This document shows, one piece after another, positions 1 to 9,544 of a DNA stretch of 64,000 nucleotides. The stretch comes from Hyphobacterium marinum (GTDB taxonomy: Bacteria; Pseudomonadota; Alphaproteobacteria; Caulobacterales; Maricaulaceae). Position numbers and translations under genes: made by a program. Every line of letters begins with the position of its first letter. Positions within the stretch are counted from its first letter, which is position 1. Under the pieces are notes generated by a model. That model had not been told where the DNA came from. It was given only the letters and a program-made list of their open reading frames with translations, and searched no databases. The DNA is taken from positions 149,662 through 213,661 of the forward strand of contig NZ_JAZDRO010000005.1 of the NCBI RefSeq assembly GCF_036330325.1. The letters are read 5' to 3'.

Positions 1-37
1 CGCCGCGTCGAACCGCTTTCCGAGCCGGTCGGGCATA

Positions 38-730
38 TTAGAGGATGTCCCCGATCTGCATGGCGTAGAGCCGTCCCGTCACCCGTGCGCAGGTCACGAT
101 CCGGGTTTCCAGAGCGGAATCAAGGGGAAGCAGGCGCAGCATGTCCTCGAACTCCTCCATGTGATCAGCGTCATTCTCGCCGTGATAAAGGAGGAAAGAG
201 ACCGCCTTTTTGTCCAGTCCGAGCTGGTCGGCGACGGCCCGGCCCCAGCCGGCGGCCTTGGTGGAGCCCAGCCCTTCGATGATGAACATTGCGCCAATCA
301 TATCAAAGGGATCGGGCTTCGAGGCGGTGTGAAACATCCAGGCCGAGAGTGCTTCGGAACCCGGGTTTTTGTTTGCCGTTCTTATGGCGTCTCTTGTCCC
401 TCCCGTGGCACAAAAGTCGTCTTCCAGTAGTCGGTAGTCGCGGTGTTCGGTCGCGGCATGGCGGATCAGGGTCGAGCGCAACTCGAAATGGTCTTCAGAA
501 ATGTTCGACGCCGCCCGCGCGATCCAGCACGCCCCGTCGACGACCTGCTGGCGCAAATTGACCAGGAAGGCCTGATAGTCGGTAAGCCGGAGTTGTCCCC
601 GGTTCAGCTTCCGGATGAGGTCGGTTGCCTCCAGTTCGCCCTCGAACTCGGTCCAGACGATGGCGAGCTTCCTGAGGACCGACTGGACGGCAGCGTCCTG
701 GATATCCTTGGCAGCGACTGGGGCGTTCAT
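38..730 (-). CDS. Haem-oxygenase-like diiron oxidase / iron-containing redox enzyme
   Basis: A 230-residue protein that looks like the TenA/haem-oxygenase-like helical fold used by HDO diiron oxidases. Candidate metal ligands are visible: E95-H96, E152 in an IIEGLG segment, and the HxxxDxxH-type motif H183/D187/H190 (HGENDADH). I chose the ATG at 730 because its ATGA overlaps the stop of the upstream ketosynthase; the longer open frame runs back into that gene. The overlap implies translational coupling, so the enzyme probably modifies the ketosynthase product. The fold and iron role follow from family knowledge; the substrate is unknown. A TenA-like thiaminase is less likely, since no thiamine genes are nearby. 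Confidence 0.75.
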   Translation of the reverse strand: MNAPVAAKDIQDAAVQSVLRKLAIVWTEFEGELEATDLIRKLNRGQLRLTDYQAFLVNLRQQVVDGACWIARAASNISEDHFELRSTLIRHAATEHRDYRLLEDDFCATGGTRDAIRTANKNPGSEALSAWMFHTASKPDPFDMIGAMFIIEGLGSTKAAGWGRAVADQLGLDKKAVSFLLYHGENDADHMEEFEDMLRLLPLDSALETRIVTCARVTGRLYAMQIGDIL

Positions 731-1890
731 GGGCGCGTCTCCTTCTCCGGCGCGACGGCGGTCAAATGCATGAAGCCGACCATGGCGCGCCCGCTTTCCG
801 GCACGATACACAGGATTCGCTCGCCCGGCATGAAAGCGCGAGCAGCGAACAACTCCTCCAGCATGATCCAGATCGAGGCTGAACCGGTATTGCCCTTGGT
901 CCGGAGGTTATTGAACCAGCGGTCCTCGTCGATCATCCCGCCCGTGGAGTCGAGGAGACCGATAATCTCCTCGCGCAGGGATTTCGCCGAGTAGTGCAAC
1001 AGGAGGCGGTCAATCTCACCAGGGATAATGCGGCCGGCATCCACTTTTTTGAGATACTCCCCGATCCAGGCGCGGATGATGGTTTTCAGGAGGGTGAAGT
1101 CCTGCATCAGGGCGATGGCACCGGCTTCGAAGGCGGCCTGTGGTCCTTTCGCGGACCAGCCTCCGGTGAGGTCATGCGCCCTGCCCGGCGCGGCCCCGGC
1201 CCACATGCACGGGTCATAGCGGTGGGCGAGCGAGACCATGTCGATCCAGTCCACCCGCAGCGAGACGTGCTGAGGGGAAGGCGCGGGCCGCATCCACACC
1301 GCCCCGGCCCCGTCGGAGAGCGTCCACCGCAGGAAGTCGGCCTGCATCCCGAGCCGGCCCTTCGCGTCGATGAGGGCGGAGCCGTCATAGAATTCCGGGC
1401 GGAACCAGCGCGAGGAAAACTCGCTTGCCGCGGCGACGGCGGTGTCAGCCTCGCCGGCGCGGATATTGAGCCAGGCGGTCTTGGCGGCCATGAGGGCCGA
1501 GGCGCAGACCGACTGGAAGCTGGCGACTTCGAGCGGCCCCACACCAAGCTCGGCCTGGACCTGCACGCCATGGCCGGGGACGAGGAGATCGCCCTGCGTC
1601 GTGGCGGTAGCGAGGAGGTCGAGCGCGGCCAAACTCTCGCCGGCGGACTCGGCGGCGGCGCGCACGGCTGCGGCGCACATGTCGGCCCCGGAATGGCGAT
1701 GCGTGCCGTCCGGGTCGAGCGCGTAATGGCGGGTCTCGATCCCGTTCCAACGCAAGGCCCGCCGCCCGAGCGAGGAGGCCCGGCCCTCGACCTGGCCGAG
1801 ATAGCGCTCCATGTCGGCACTGGCGACCGGATCGCCGGGGAGAAACGCCCCCGCGCCGGTGATGTAAACGTCGCGCAAGCCTTGGCGCAT
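727..1890 (-). CDS. Beta-ketoacyl synthase III-type enzyme, StlD/DarB-like
   Basis: A 387-residue thiolase-fold ketosynthase. The N-terminal pattern (VYITGAGAFLPGDPV, then ERYLGQVEG and NGIETRHYALD) resembles StlD/DarB enzymes, which condense two acyl units on the way to dialkylresorcinols. The Cys-His-Asn triad is visible as C129 (SVCASAL), H299 (LLHYSAKS) and N334 (KGNTGSAS). The start is the ATG at 1890; an in-frame extension upstream would run into the divergent uvrB leader. It overlaps the diiron-oxidase gene by 4 nt, and the rest of any cluster would lie left of position 1. Resorcinol assignment is by resemblance; another KASIII product such as a beta-ketone remains possible. Confidence 0.75.
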   Translation of the reverse strand: MRQGLRDVYITGAGAFLPGDPVASADMERYLGQVEGRASSLGRRALRWNGIETRHYALDPDGTHRHSGADMCAAAVRAAAESAGESLAALDLLATATTQGDLLVPGHGVQVQAELGVGPLEVASFQSVCASALMAAKTAWLNIRAGEADTAVAAASEFSSRWFRPEFYDGSALIDAKGRLGMQADFLRWTLSDGAGAVWMRPAPSPQHVSLRVDWIDMVSLAHRYDPCMWAGAAPGRAHDLTGGWSAKGPQAAFEAGAIALMQDFTLLKTIIRAWIGEYLKKVDAGRIIPGEIDRLLLHYSAKSLREEIIGLLDSTGGMIDEDRWFNNLRTKGNTGSASIWIMLEELFAARAFMPGERILCIVPESGRAMVGFMHLTAVAPEKETRP

Positions 1891-1965
1891 GACACCTCCC
1901 GTCTTCCCCCGCGCCCCGATGGGACGGGGACAATGGGGCCTAAAAAAGGAGGCGGACGCAAGGCG

Positions 1966-1980
1966 GAACAAACTGGAAAC
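1966..1980 (+). promoter_or_regulatory. Possible degenerate LexA (SOS) box before uvrB
   Basis: GAAC-N7-AAAC, one mismatch from the alphaproteobacterial SOS box GAAC-N7-GAAC. It lies 20-34 nt upstream of the uvrB start, a sensible operator position for an SOS-controlled repair gene. The mismatch keeps confidence low. Confidence 0.3.
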
Positions 1981-1999
1981 CTGCGCGCCGATACCCTAC

Positions 2000-4156
<2,157 letters not shown>

Positions 4157-4243
4157 TTTATGTGGAACCTACGTACTTTTACTTTCCAAATTTAGGGCCT
4201 CTATGGCCTACGGCGTAGCTCAGCCACGTTCAGAAGAGATTAA
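4157..4243 (+). other. AT-rich left edge of defence insert, probable promoter region
   Basis: This 87-nt gap marks the sharp change from GC-rich uvrB to AT-rich sequence. It must hold the promoter of the ATPase/DUF4435 pair, but I see no convincing -35/-10 pair. No direct repeat shared with the right edge (about 6540-6600) was found, so an attachment site cannot be assigned. Confidence 0.4.
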
Positions 4244-5587
4244 ATGAATATCGATAAATTTGAAATTCACGGACTATTCGATCGCCATGATGTCAGTTTA
4301 GATATCGAAGAAGGTCGCCGTATAATAATTGGCCCAAACGGGTACGGCAAAACAACTATTTTAAATTGTATGTACTATTTTGTTAGCAGACAATGGCAAA
4401 AACTTGAACGGATACCCTTTCGAGAAGCCTCGATAACTATTGGATCCGAAAGCATAAAGGTCACTCATGATCAGCTACGTTTTCTAGATAAACGTGGTCA
4501 TCGCTACATGCGTAGATTTTACGACTTGGCACGCCACACAGATCTATTGGATCAGATTCGAACTAGCAGCTCACCAAGTCCTAGTCTAATTCGTCATATC
4601 GCCCGAATCACAAACTCAACACCACATGCCGCAGAACAAATCTATTGGGCTTCTCGTGAAGAAGAACCAGATTTATTTTCTGAGCACATTCAATCAATTA
4701 ATGCATTCATGCGAGAGAAATTTCCTCATAAATTTTACTACCTCCCCACTTATCGACGAATTGAAAAAGATTTGTCGGATATTTTCCCCCACTTAGATTC
4801 TGAGCGCTTGCCGTCGAAATTCTTACGCGGCGATAGTGAGAGATCGATCGTCGAAATAATTCAATTTGGTATGGATGACGTAGAGTCTATTTTCAAGGAC
4901 GCAACTTCCGAGGCGCGATCCTATTCACATTCAGAACTCAATAATCTTGCCGGCCGCTATTTAAAAGAAGTTATTTTGAAGTCGCGTAGGAACTACGAAG
5001 ATCAACCGGTCGACGTCGTGAGCGATGTTGAAATATCATTAAAGAAAGTGAACGAAAATGTACTTTCTGACGGCGAAAAACAAAGAGTATTAAATCTTGT
5101 AAAAGAGATTGAACAAAAAGAATCTCTTAGCAATGACGACAGCTACGTTCTATCCTACGTACAGCTATTGAATGACGTAATTAGCAACATCACTAAAAAT
5201 GATAAAAAAATAACGAATTTTGTAAATAATATTAATCAATACTTACTTCCCTCTAAGTATCTAGAGTTCGATGATATCAATTATGAAATAAGCATTATTG
5301 AATCGAAGAGAGAAAATTTGTTAAGTTTGTCAAGTTTATCGTCAGGTGAAAAACAAATCGTATCATTGTTCTCACATTTGTTTTTACAGAATGAAGATCC
5401 TTTTTATATTTTTATTGACGAACCCGAACTATCACTGTCTGTGCCTTGGCAACGAAACTTTTTGGAGGATATATCGCGGCATTCAAACTGCGAGCTATTG
5501 GTATCAGTTACGCATTCTCCGTTTATCTGGGAGAATAGCCTCGAAAACTATGCGACCGATATTCGACAGCTGATCATGGGCGATTGA
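4244..5587 (+). CDS. ABC-type ATPase of a PARIS-like defence module (AriA-like)
   Basis: A 447-residue ATPase of the SMC/OLD/AAA_15 type. It has Walker A G30-T37 (GPNGYGKTT), ABC signature LSSGEKQ near 365-371, Walker B plus catalytic glutamate IDEPE (391-395), and the switch histidine H424 (VTHSP). A charged, probably coiled region lies between them. An additional LSDGEKQ lies near residue 275. The gene is AT-rich and uses ATA/TTA/AAT codons unlike its neighbours, so it was probably acquired. The next gene starts at the stop codon (TGATG) and encodes a DUF4435 protein; that pairing and both lengths match AriA-AriB of PARIS, in which the ATPase holds the nuclease until a phage anti-restriction protein is sensed. 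The PARIS role is inferred from architecture only. Confidence 0.82.
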   Translation: MNIDKFEIHGLFDRHDVSLDIEEGRRIIIGPNGYGKTTILNCMYYFVSRQWQKLERIPFREASITIGSESIKVTHDQLRFLDKRGHRYMRRFYDLARHTDLLDQIRTSSSPSPSLIRHIARITNSTPHAAEQIYWASREEEPDLFSEHIQSINAFMREKFPHKFYYLPTYRRIEKDLSDIFPHLDSERLPSKFLRGDSERSIVEIIQFGMDDVESIFKDATSEARSYSHSELNNLAGRYLKEVILKSRRNYEDQPVDVVSDVEISLKKVNENVLSDGEKQRVLNLVKEIEQKESLSNDDSYVLSYVQLLNDVISNITKNDKKITNFVNNINQYLLPSKYLEFDDINYEISIIESKRENLLSLSSLSSGEKQIVSLFSHLFLQNEDPFYIFIDEPELSLSVPWQRNFLEDISRHSNCELLVSVTHSPFIWENSLENYATDIRQLIMGD

Positions 5588-6537
5588 TGAACGCCGATTT
5601 TCGACAGCTGCACCTTGAAGCACGCCACTCCCCTCAGTCTTTGGTCCAGGATCTCGCGAGCCGGACTATAGGCGTTGATTTCTATGCCCTATTTGTTGAA
5701 GGCGATGTGGATGCAATTTTTTACGCACGACAACTGCGGCTATACTCGGATCGCGCGAAGTCAGTCAAATACGTCTGTGGTGGCAAAGGGGCTGTACTAA
5801 AATGTTATCACCTAGCCACAAAAGTTATCTCTAATTCAGATAATTGCCTTTACTTCGTCGATAGAGATTACAACATCGAAGACTGGGTAAAAGATAACGG
5901 ATGTTTTTATATAACCCCGTATTATTCCGTTGAGTACTTTATATGCAACATGAATGCATTATCGGGATTTCTCACCGATCACGCTAACTTAGACGATCAT
6001 CAAGTAGATGCTTTGCTCGATGGACTCTCGAATTTGGAGACCGTGGCGAATTTGACAGCGGATACAAGGGCGTTATTATATATCGTTGCGTTGAAAGTAT
6101 TGCGAAATTTAAATCCTTCTGCGTCAATTGATAGAATTCGTGCAGTCGATTTTGGCGGTATCAATGAAGCAGGGTGCATCACTGGTCGGCGAACTAGGCG
6201 TCTAACATTAAAAAAACAAATAGGAATATGCGGAGTTGAGGATCGGCTACCAACGATCACGGAACTAAAAGCGGAAATGAGTACTGCGGATGATATCGCG
6301 ATAGCTGAAGTTTTACGCGGAAAACATTTTTCCGAACTCTTATACAATCTGATCCTTGAGCGAGCGCGAGCCCTCTTAGATACGGCCAATGACAATGATC
6401 GACGTTCGCTCGAACGTATAAGAAAAACGAGCCAGGTAGAGTTTGTAGAGCAGGTATTGGTTCGAAGAGTATTAATTACAGATGTCGAAAATTATTTTCG
6501 CTCTCGATTTATTCCTAGATCGCGGGGCGCCGATTAG
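5587..6537 (+). CDS. DUF4435 TOPRIM-like effector of a PARIS-like module (AriB-like)
   Basis: A 316-residue protein with DUF4435 hallmarks: the TOPRIM-like glutamate E38 in FVEGDVD, a D92xD94 pair in YFVDRDYN, and the YYSVEYFICN segment (E116). In PARIS this subunit is released from the ATPase and acts as a toxic nuclease reported to cleave tRNA. I chose the ATG at 5587, which shares one base with the ATPase stop; a TTG at 5584 would give a 4-nt overlap. Composition is as AT-rich as the partner. No third gene, integrase or restriction system accompanies it. Other DUF4435-ATPase systems exist, so a related but distinct defence system is possible. Confidence 0.8.
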   Translation: MNADFRQLHLEARHSPQSLVQDLASRTIGVDFYALFVEGDVDAIFYARQLRLYSDRAKSVKYVCGGKGAVLKCYHLATKVISNSDNCLYFVDRDYNIEDWVKDNGCFYITPYYSVEYFICNMNALSGFLTDHANLDDHQVDALLDGLSNLETVANLTADTRALLYIVALKVLRNLNPSASIDRIRAVDFGGINEAGCITGRRTRRLTLKKQIGICGVEDRLPTITELKAEMSTADDIAIAEVLRGKHFSELLYNLILERARALLDTANDNDRRSLERIRKTSQVEFVEQVLVRRVLITDVENYFRSRFIPRSRGAD

Positions 6538-7281
6538 TTGGTGCTTTTTCGTTATCACTAGATTCTCCATACTCCCGGCCATGCCCCGGCGCGTGAGTAC
6601 GCCCGAAACGAGAGCGCGGATGCAGGCCGCCGCCCGCGTCCTGCGGCGCGGCCGGGGTCAGCACCTGACGGGCCGCGATCTGGACCCCGGCGTTCGCCGG
6701 GGGAACGGGTTTGGTTTTTAAGTCCTGATAGCATGGGCGCCCCTCCTTCCCCTCGAGGGGGAAGGTGCTGAGCGAACGCGAAGCGGAAGGGGTGGGAAAC
6801 ACAGGCGTTGGAGTAGCCCACCCTCTCCGTCCGCTTCGCGGACACCTCTCCCCTCAAGGGAGAGGAGGGTGCTCCTGAATGGTGACCTCTGTCCTCCCTC
6901 ATGCTGAGGTGCGAGGGCCGAAGGCGCGAGCCTTTCAAGCACGCTGTGCGTTTGAACCCTCCTTCGAGGCTGCCTGACGGCAGCAACTCAGGATGAGGGG
7001 ATTGTCTGGAACGAAGACCCCTCACCCGGCCCTGACGGGCCACCCTCTCCCTGGAGGGAGAGGGTGATATCCCGGAACCCGGCCAGGGGCGAAAACGTTT
7101 TAAAGGCAGAGGCCCCGAGCGCCTCACGGTTCGACCCCCCTCGTTTCCGTTCGAGGGGAACTCGCCCGCTCCGGTTTCCTGACCATTCCGGGGCGGGCTT
7201 TTTTTTCGTGATCACAGCAAACCCCACCCCTACCCTCCCCTCGAGGGGAGGGAGGACGCGCAGCGTCAGGGTGGGGTAAAC
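6538..7281. repeat. Gene-free mosaic of dispersed palindromic repeats
   Basis: A 744-nt stretch with no supportable gene. GC-rich sequence resumes near 6575. It contains a GC hairpin (CCCCGGCG-TTC-CGCCGGGG, about 6684-6702); a TCCGCTTCGCGGACACCTC-type element at about 6826-6870 that recurs near 25590; a CCTCATGCTGAGG / CTCAGGATGAGG element at about 6895-6998 that recurs near 32134-32232; a CTCACCCGGCCCTGACGGGC element at 7019-7066 that recurs at about 21117 and 32013; and an ACCCTCCCCTCGAGGGGAGGG element at about 7222-7277. The short open frames across it are repeat translations. It may be a preferred landing zone for repeats and for the adjacent defence insert. Confidence 0.8.
7164..7206 (+). 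terminator. Rho-independent terminator without an obvious gene
   Basis: GCCCGCTCCGG (7164-7174) pairs with CCGGGGCGGGC (7188-7198) and is followed by eight T. No coding gene lies within 600 bases upstream on this strand except the DUF4435 gene, so it may end a small RNA or be a leftover. Confidence 0.65.
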
Positions 7282-7620
7282 TTACCCGAAGGTGCGTTCG
7301 ATGACGTTGCGCTTGTCGCGGTCCGGGAAGAAGGCGGCGGAGAAGCTGGTCGCCACGATGGCGATGATCACGCGCGCGATGATGGTGAAGAAGAGGAAGG
7401 TGATCTGCTCGTCACCCAGGAAGATGCGCACGAAATTGTTATAGCGGTTGGGAAGCCCGGTATGGGTCAGCCAGTCCTCGACCAGTTCCGCGCCATTGAT
7501 GATCCAGTTGAGCCAGTCCGGCGCATAGAGCCCCAGCGTGACCAGCATCGCGGTCGCCAGGATGAAGGCCAGGAACAGCGTCGCGCTGACCGAACCGATG
7601 CGGGCGAAAATCAGACCCAT
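7282..7620 (-). CDS. Small conserved membrane protein, stress-promoter gene
   Basis: A 112-residue protein of unknown function with two strongly hydrophobic segments: SATLFLAFILATAMLVTLGL near the N-terminus and FLFFTIIARVIIAIVATSF near the C-terminus. It ends in a charged tail (FPDRDKRNVIERTFG). The start is the ATG at 7620; the longer frame has no support and crosses the promoter. A GGAAC-N17-CGTT motif lies 77 nt upstream on the same strand, so I infer control by the general stress sigma factor (EcfG type). It stands alone, downstream of a 320-nt gap. Confidence 0.7.
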   Translation of the reverse strand: MGLIFARIGSVSATLFLAFILATAMLVTLGLYAPDWLNWIINGAELVEDWLTHTGLPNRYNNFVRIFLGDEQITFLFFTIIARVIIAIVATSFSAAFFPDRDKRNVIERTFG

Positions 7621-7941
7621 GCGGGCACTCCCCTTATTCCGTGTGCTGGCAGCGACACTAGCACGAAGCATGCCGGACCGCCGCCCCTCCTCGCCTAACG
7701 CGCGAATTCGCCGGCACGTTCCTTGTGGGCGGTTCGGGCAGGTGTGCGCCCCCCTTCGCAGGCCTTCCGCTTCAAAGGAAAGAAAGGCGGCGCGCCGGCG
7801 TTCGGGCTGGAAGACCGCGAGGGAGGTGGATCCGCCCGCCGTCCGGCCGGCGCACCGCGAGGGGCGCACGAGGGGGAGAGTGCGTTAAAGCGGCTGAATA
7901 CAGGCTGACGGGCGACGCCTTGCTTTGGCCGTGAAACCGCC
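7621..7941. other. Gene-free gap with one promoter motif
   Basis: A 321-nt stretch between two minus-strand genes. Apart from the EcfG-like promoter motif at 7697-7722 nothing definable was seen; short overlapping frames here lack family features and ribosome binding sites. Confidence 0.5.
7697..7722 (-). promoter_or_regulatory. EcfG-type (general stress response) promoter
   Basis: On the minus strand GGAAC (7722-7718), a 17-nt spacer and CGTT (7700-7697) match the alphaproteobacterial EcfG consensus GGAAC-N16/17-CGTT exactly. It points at the membrane protein gene starting at 7620. Confidence 0.65.
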
Positions 7942-8202
7942 TCAGCGACGCCGGACGAGGCGCACCGCGATGAGCAGGACGAGCGCGCCGGCGATGGCGG
8001 CGGTAAAGGTCAGTGTCAGCCCGAAGGGCAGGCCGGGGACGAAGGCGATGTAGAGCCAGCCCGCCGCGACCGCACCAACAAGCCCCAGCGCCAGATCGGC
8101 GAGCAGGCCGAAGGGCCGGTCCCTCGTCACCAGACCGGTGACATGACCGGCGGCAAGGCCGGTCAGCGCAAACAGCGCCAGCGGGATGAGGGTCGCGATC
8201 AA
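7942..8202 (-). CDS. Small GlsB/YeaQ-like membrane protein
   Basis: An 86-residue, almost entirely hydrophobic protein with three predicted membrane helices. Glycine-rich helices (GLAAGHVTGLV, ALGLVGAVAAGWLY) and a basic end (RLVRRR) recall the transglycosylase-associated/GlsB-YeaQ-YmgE family of small stress-linked membrane proteins, whose biochemical role is unclear. It is monocistronic; a divergent secreted-protein gene lies upstream. The family call is by general pattern only. Confidence 0.6.
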   Translation of the reverse strand: MIATLIPLALFALTGLAAGHVTGLVTRDRPFGLLADLALGLVGAVAAGWLYIAFVPGLPFGLTLTFTAAIAGALVLLIAVRLVRRR

Positions 8203-8244
8203 AGGGCAGGCTCCAGCGTCTGTCGTTCGCGCCGCAGGCGAAAC

Positions 8245-8270
8245 GGAACGGCCGAATTCGCCTTCACGTC
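8245..8270 (+). promoter_or_regulatory. ECF-type promoter motif GGAAC-N17-CGTC
   Basis: GGAAC at 8245-8249 and CGTC at 8267-8270, 17 nt apart, oriented toward the secreted-protein gene at 8349. It has the same spacing and -10 form as the motif before the ECF sigma gene at 36421. Confidence 0.5.
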
Positions 8271-8282
8271 TTCCCTTTGTGG

Positions 8283-8297
8283 TTAACGCATGATTAA
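8283..8297 (+). promoter_or_regulatory. Perfect CtrA-type box TTAA-N7-TTAA
   Basis: TTAA (8283-8286), CGCATGA, TTAA (8294-8297) is the full consensus site for the cell-cycle regulator CtrA. It lies 52 nt upstream of the secreted-protein start and 13 nt after the ECF-type -10, a position suited to repression or to a second promoter. Confidence 0.6.
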
Positions 8298-8348
8298 CTT
8301 CGCGTCCCGCTGGGGGGCGGATACTTCTATTCGGGGGACCGAAACATC

Positions 8349-8738
8349 ATGAAACACCTTATCGCAGGCCTGGCGCTCGCCGGGCTGATGACCGCGCCCG
8401 CGCTTGCCGATGGCATGGACAATGCCGTGGGCAACACGGTGCGCGTGATCATCGACGAGGCCGGACACGGCTTTGACGCCTTCTTCGACGCGGATGGCTC
8501 CTACTCCGACAGCCTCGGACGCACCGGTGCCAGCTGGACCTGGTCGGACGGCCAGCTCTGCATCGTGCCGCCGGCCGAGGCCGAGGGCGCGGAACCGGCC
8601 TGTGGTCCGTGGGACGGCTCGCTCGCCGTAGGTGGCAGCGAGACCACCTCGGACTGGTCCGACGACGGCTCCTCGGTCACCATCTCGATCCTGGAAGGAC
8701 GCGGCCACGAGGCACCGACCCCGCCGCCCGCCCAGTAA
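8349..8738 (+). CDS. Small secreted acidic protein of unknown function
   Basis: A 129-residue protein with a clear signal peptide (MKHLIAGLALAGLMTAPALA, cleavage before DGM). The mature part is acidic, with the look of a small beta-rich domain (DAFFDADGSYSDS, ASWTWSDGQLCIVPP) and two cysteines that could pair, and ends in a proline-rich tail. I do not recognise a named family. It has its own upstream promoter motifs (ECF type and CtrA box) and its own terminator, so it is a single-gene unit, probably periplasmic and growth- or stress-regulated. Confidence 0.7.
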   Translation: MKHLIAGLALAGLMTAPALADGMDNAVGNTVRVIIDEAGHGFDAFFDADGSYSDSLGRTGASWTWSDGQLCIVPPAEAEGAEPACGPWDGSLAVGGSETTSDWSDDGSSVTISILEGRGHEAPTPPPAQ

Positions 8739-8779
8739 GCCTTCATCACAAGCCTACCCTTCGTAACAAACCTGAAAAC

Positions 8780-8814
8780 GGGCGGTCCGGGGAAACCCTG
8801 GCCGCCCCTTTTTT
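8780..8814 (+). terminator. Rho-independent terminator of the secreted-protein gene
   Basis: GGGCGG-T-CCGGGG, AAA loop, CCCTGGCCGCCC, then six T (8809-8814). Confidence 0.8.
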
Positions 8815-8884
8815 GTCCGCTTATCCCCCAGGGGGCGAGTTATGCTACACTTGCAACCGGGAGCTTTACCGACGAGAGCCTAAC

Positions 8885-9487
8885 ATGAACCGGCCGGACC
8901 GCGCCGCCATTCACGCCGCCATGACCACGAAGGGCTACCGCCTGTTCGAGAACGCGAAGGGGTTCGACCTCAACATCGTCGGTATCCGGTCAGCCAGCAC
9001 CGTGCCCGACCGGTTCGATGACTGGATCACGGTCAGCTATCGCGACGGCGTAGCCGGCGACTGGGCCTTTTACGCTTGGCCGGGCACGACCGATCCGGGG
9101 CTCTACTATCTGCGCAGGCCGCTGAACGTGCACGGCACGGCGATCCTCAAACCCGGCCAGTACCGGTCCAGCCACGCCATCCGCAAACACCAGGGCCGGT
9201 ATGAAGCCGTCTGCCAGAAGCCCGGCACAAACCTTCCCGTCCACCGCGACCGCAATGAAGACGGCACGATCGACCTGGATGCCGAGGTGATGACCAACGG
9301 GACCGGTATCAATATCCACCGCGCGGGTGACACCCGCGCCTCGACCGTGGTCGGCAAGTGGTCGGCAGGCTGTCAGGTCTTCGCCGACCCGACGGACTTT
9401 GATGTCTTCATGACGCTGGCCCGGCGCGGCCGAGACATTTATGGCAACGGCTTTACCTATACGCTGCTGGAAGACGGCGACCTCTAG
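8885..9487 (+). CDS. Conserved hypothetical protein with IHR...SAGCQ motif
   Basis: A 200-residue soluble protein without a signal peptide. The segments FDLNIVGIRS, GDWAFYAWPGTTDPG and GINIHRAGDT...KWSAGCQVF occur in uncharacterised proteins of bacteria and phages. The spaced His and SAGC resemble the HxGT...SxGC arrangement of YkuD-type L,D-transpeptidases, so a cell-wall or cysteine-based activity is possible but not shown. The ATG at 8885 was chosen because the longer frame upstream overlaps the previous gene and its terminator. It precedes tag by 57 nt. Confidence 0.6.
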   Translation: MNRPDRAAIHAAMTTKGYRLFENAKGFDLNIVGIRSASTVPDRFDDWITVSYRDGVAGDWAFYAWPGTTDPGLYYLRRPLNVHGTAILKPGQYRSSHAIRKHQGRYEAVCQKPGTNLPVHRDRNEDGTIDLDAEVMTNGTGINIHRAGDTRASTVVGKWSAGCQVFADPTDFDVFMTLARRGRDIYGNGFTYTLLEDGDL

Positions 9488-9544
9488 GGTCCCGCCCCCA
9501 ATTTCCGGGTCGCGCCGGCGCACGCCATGCGCTAGAGCGGTGCG

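Noticed and set aside
4205..4240. A GGCGTAGCTCAG stretch resembling the start of a tRNA at the left edge of the defence insert
   Set aside because: The following D-loop, anticodon and T arms do not appear, so it is not a tRNA or a clear tRNA fragment that could serve as an attachment site.
4244..6537. Retron or toxin-antitoxin system explanation for the insert
   Set aside because: No reverse transcriptase or structured msr/msd-like RNA is visible, and the second gene has DUF4435/TOPRIM features rather than those of a small toxin.
7126..7145. GGTTCGACC-like T-loop sequence in the repeat region
   Set aside because: The flanking bases do not form the five-pair T stem and there is no anticodon arm; not a tRNA or tmRNA end.
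6575..7275. Regularly similar repeats suggesting a CRISPR array
   Set aside because: The repeats are palindromic elements of different families without equal-length spacers, and no cas genes are present.
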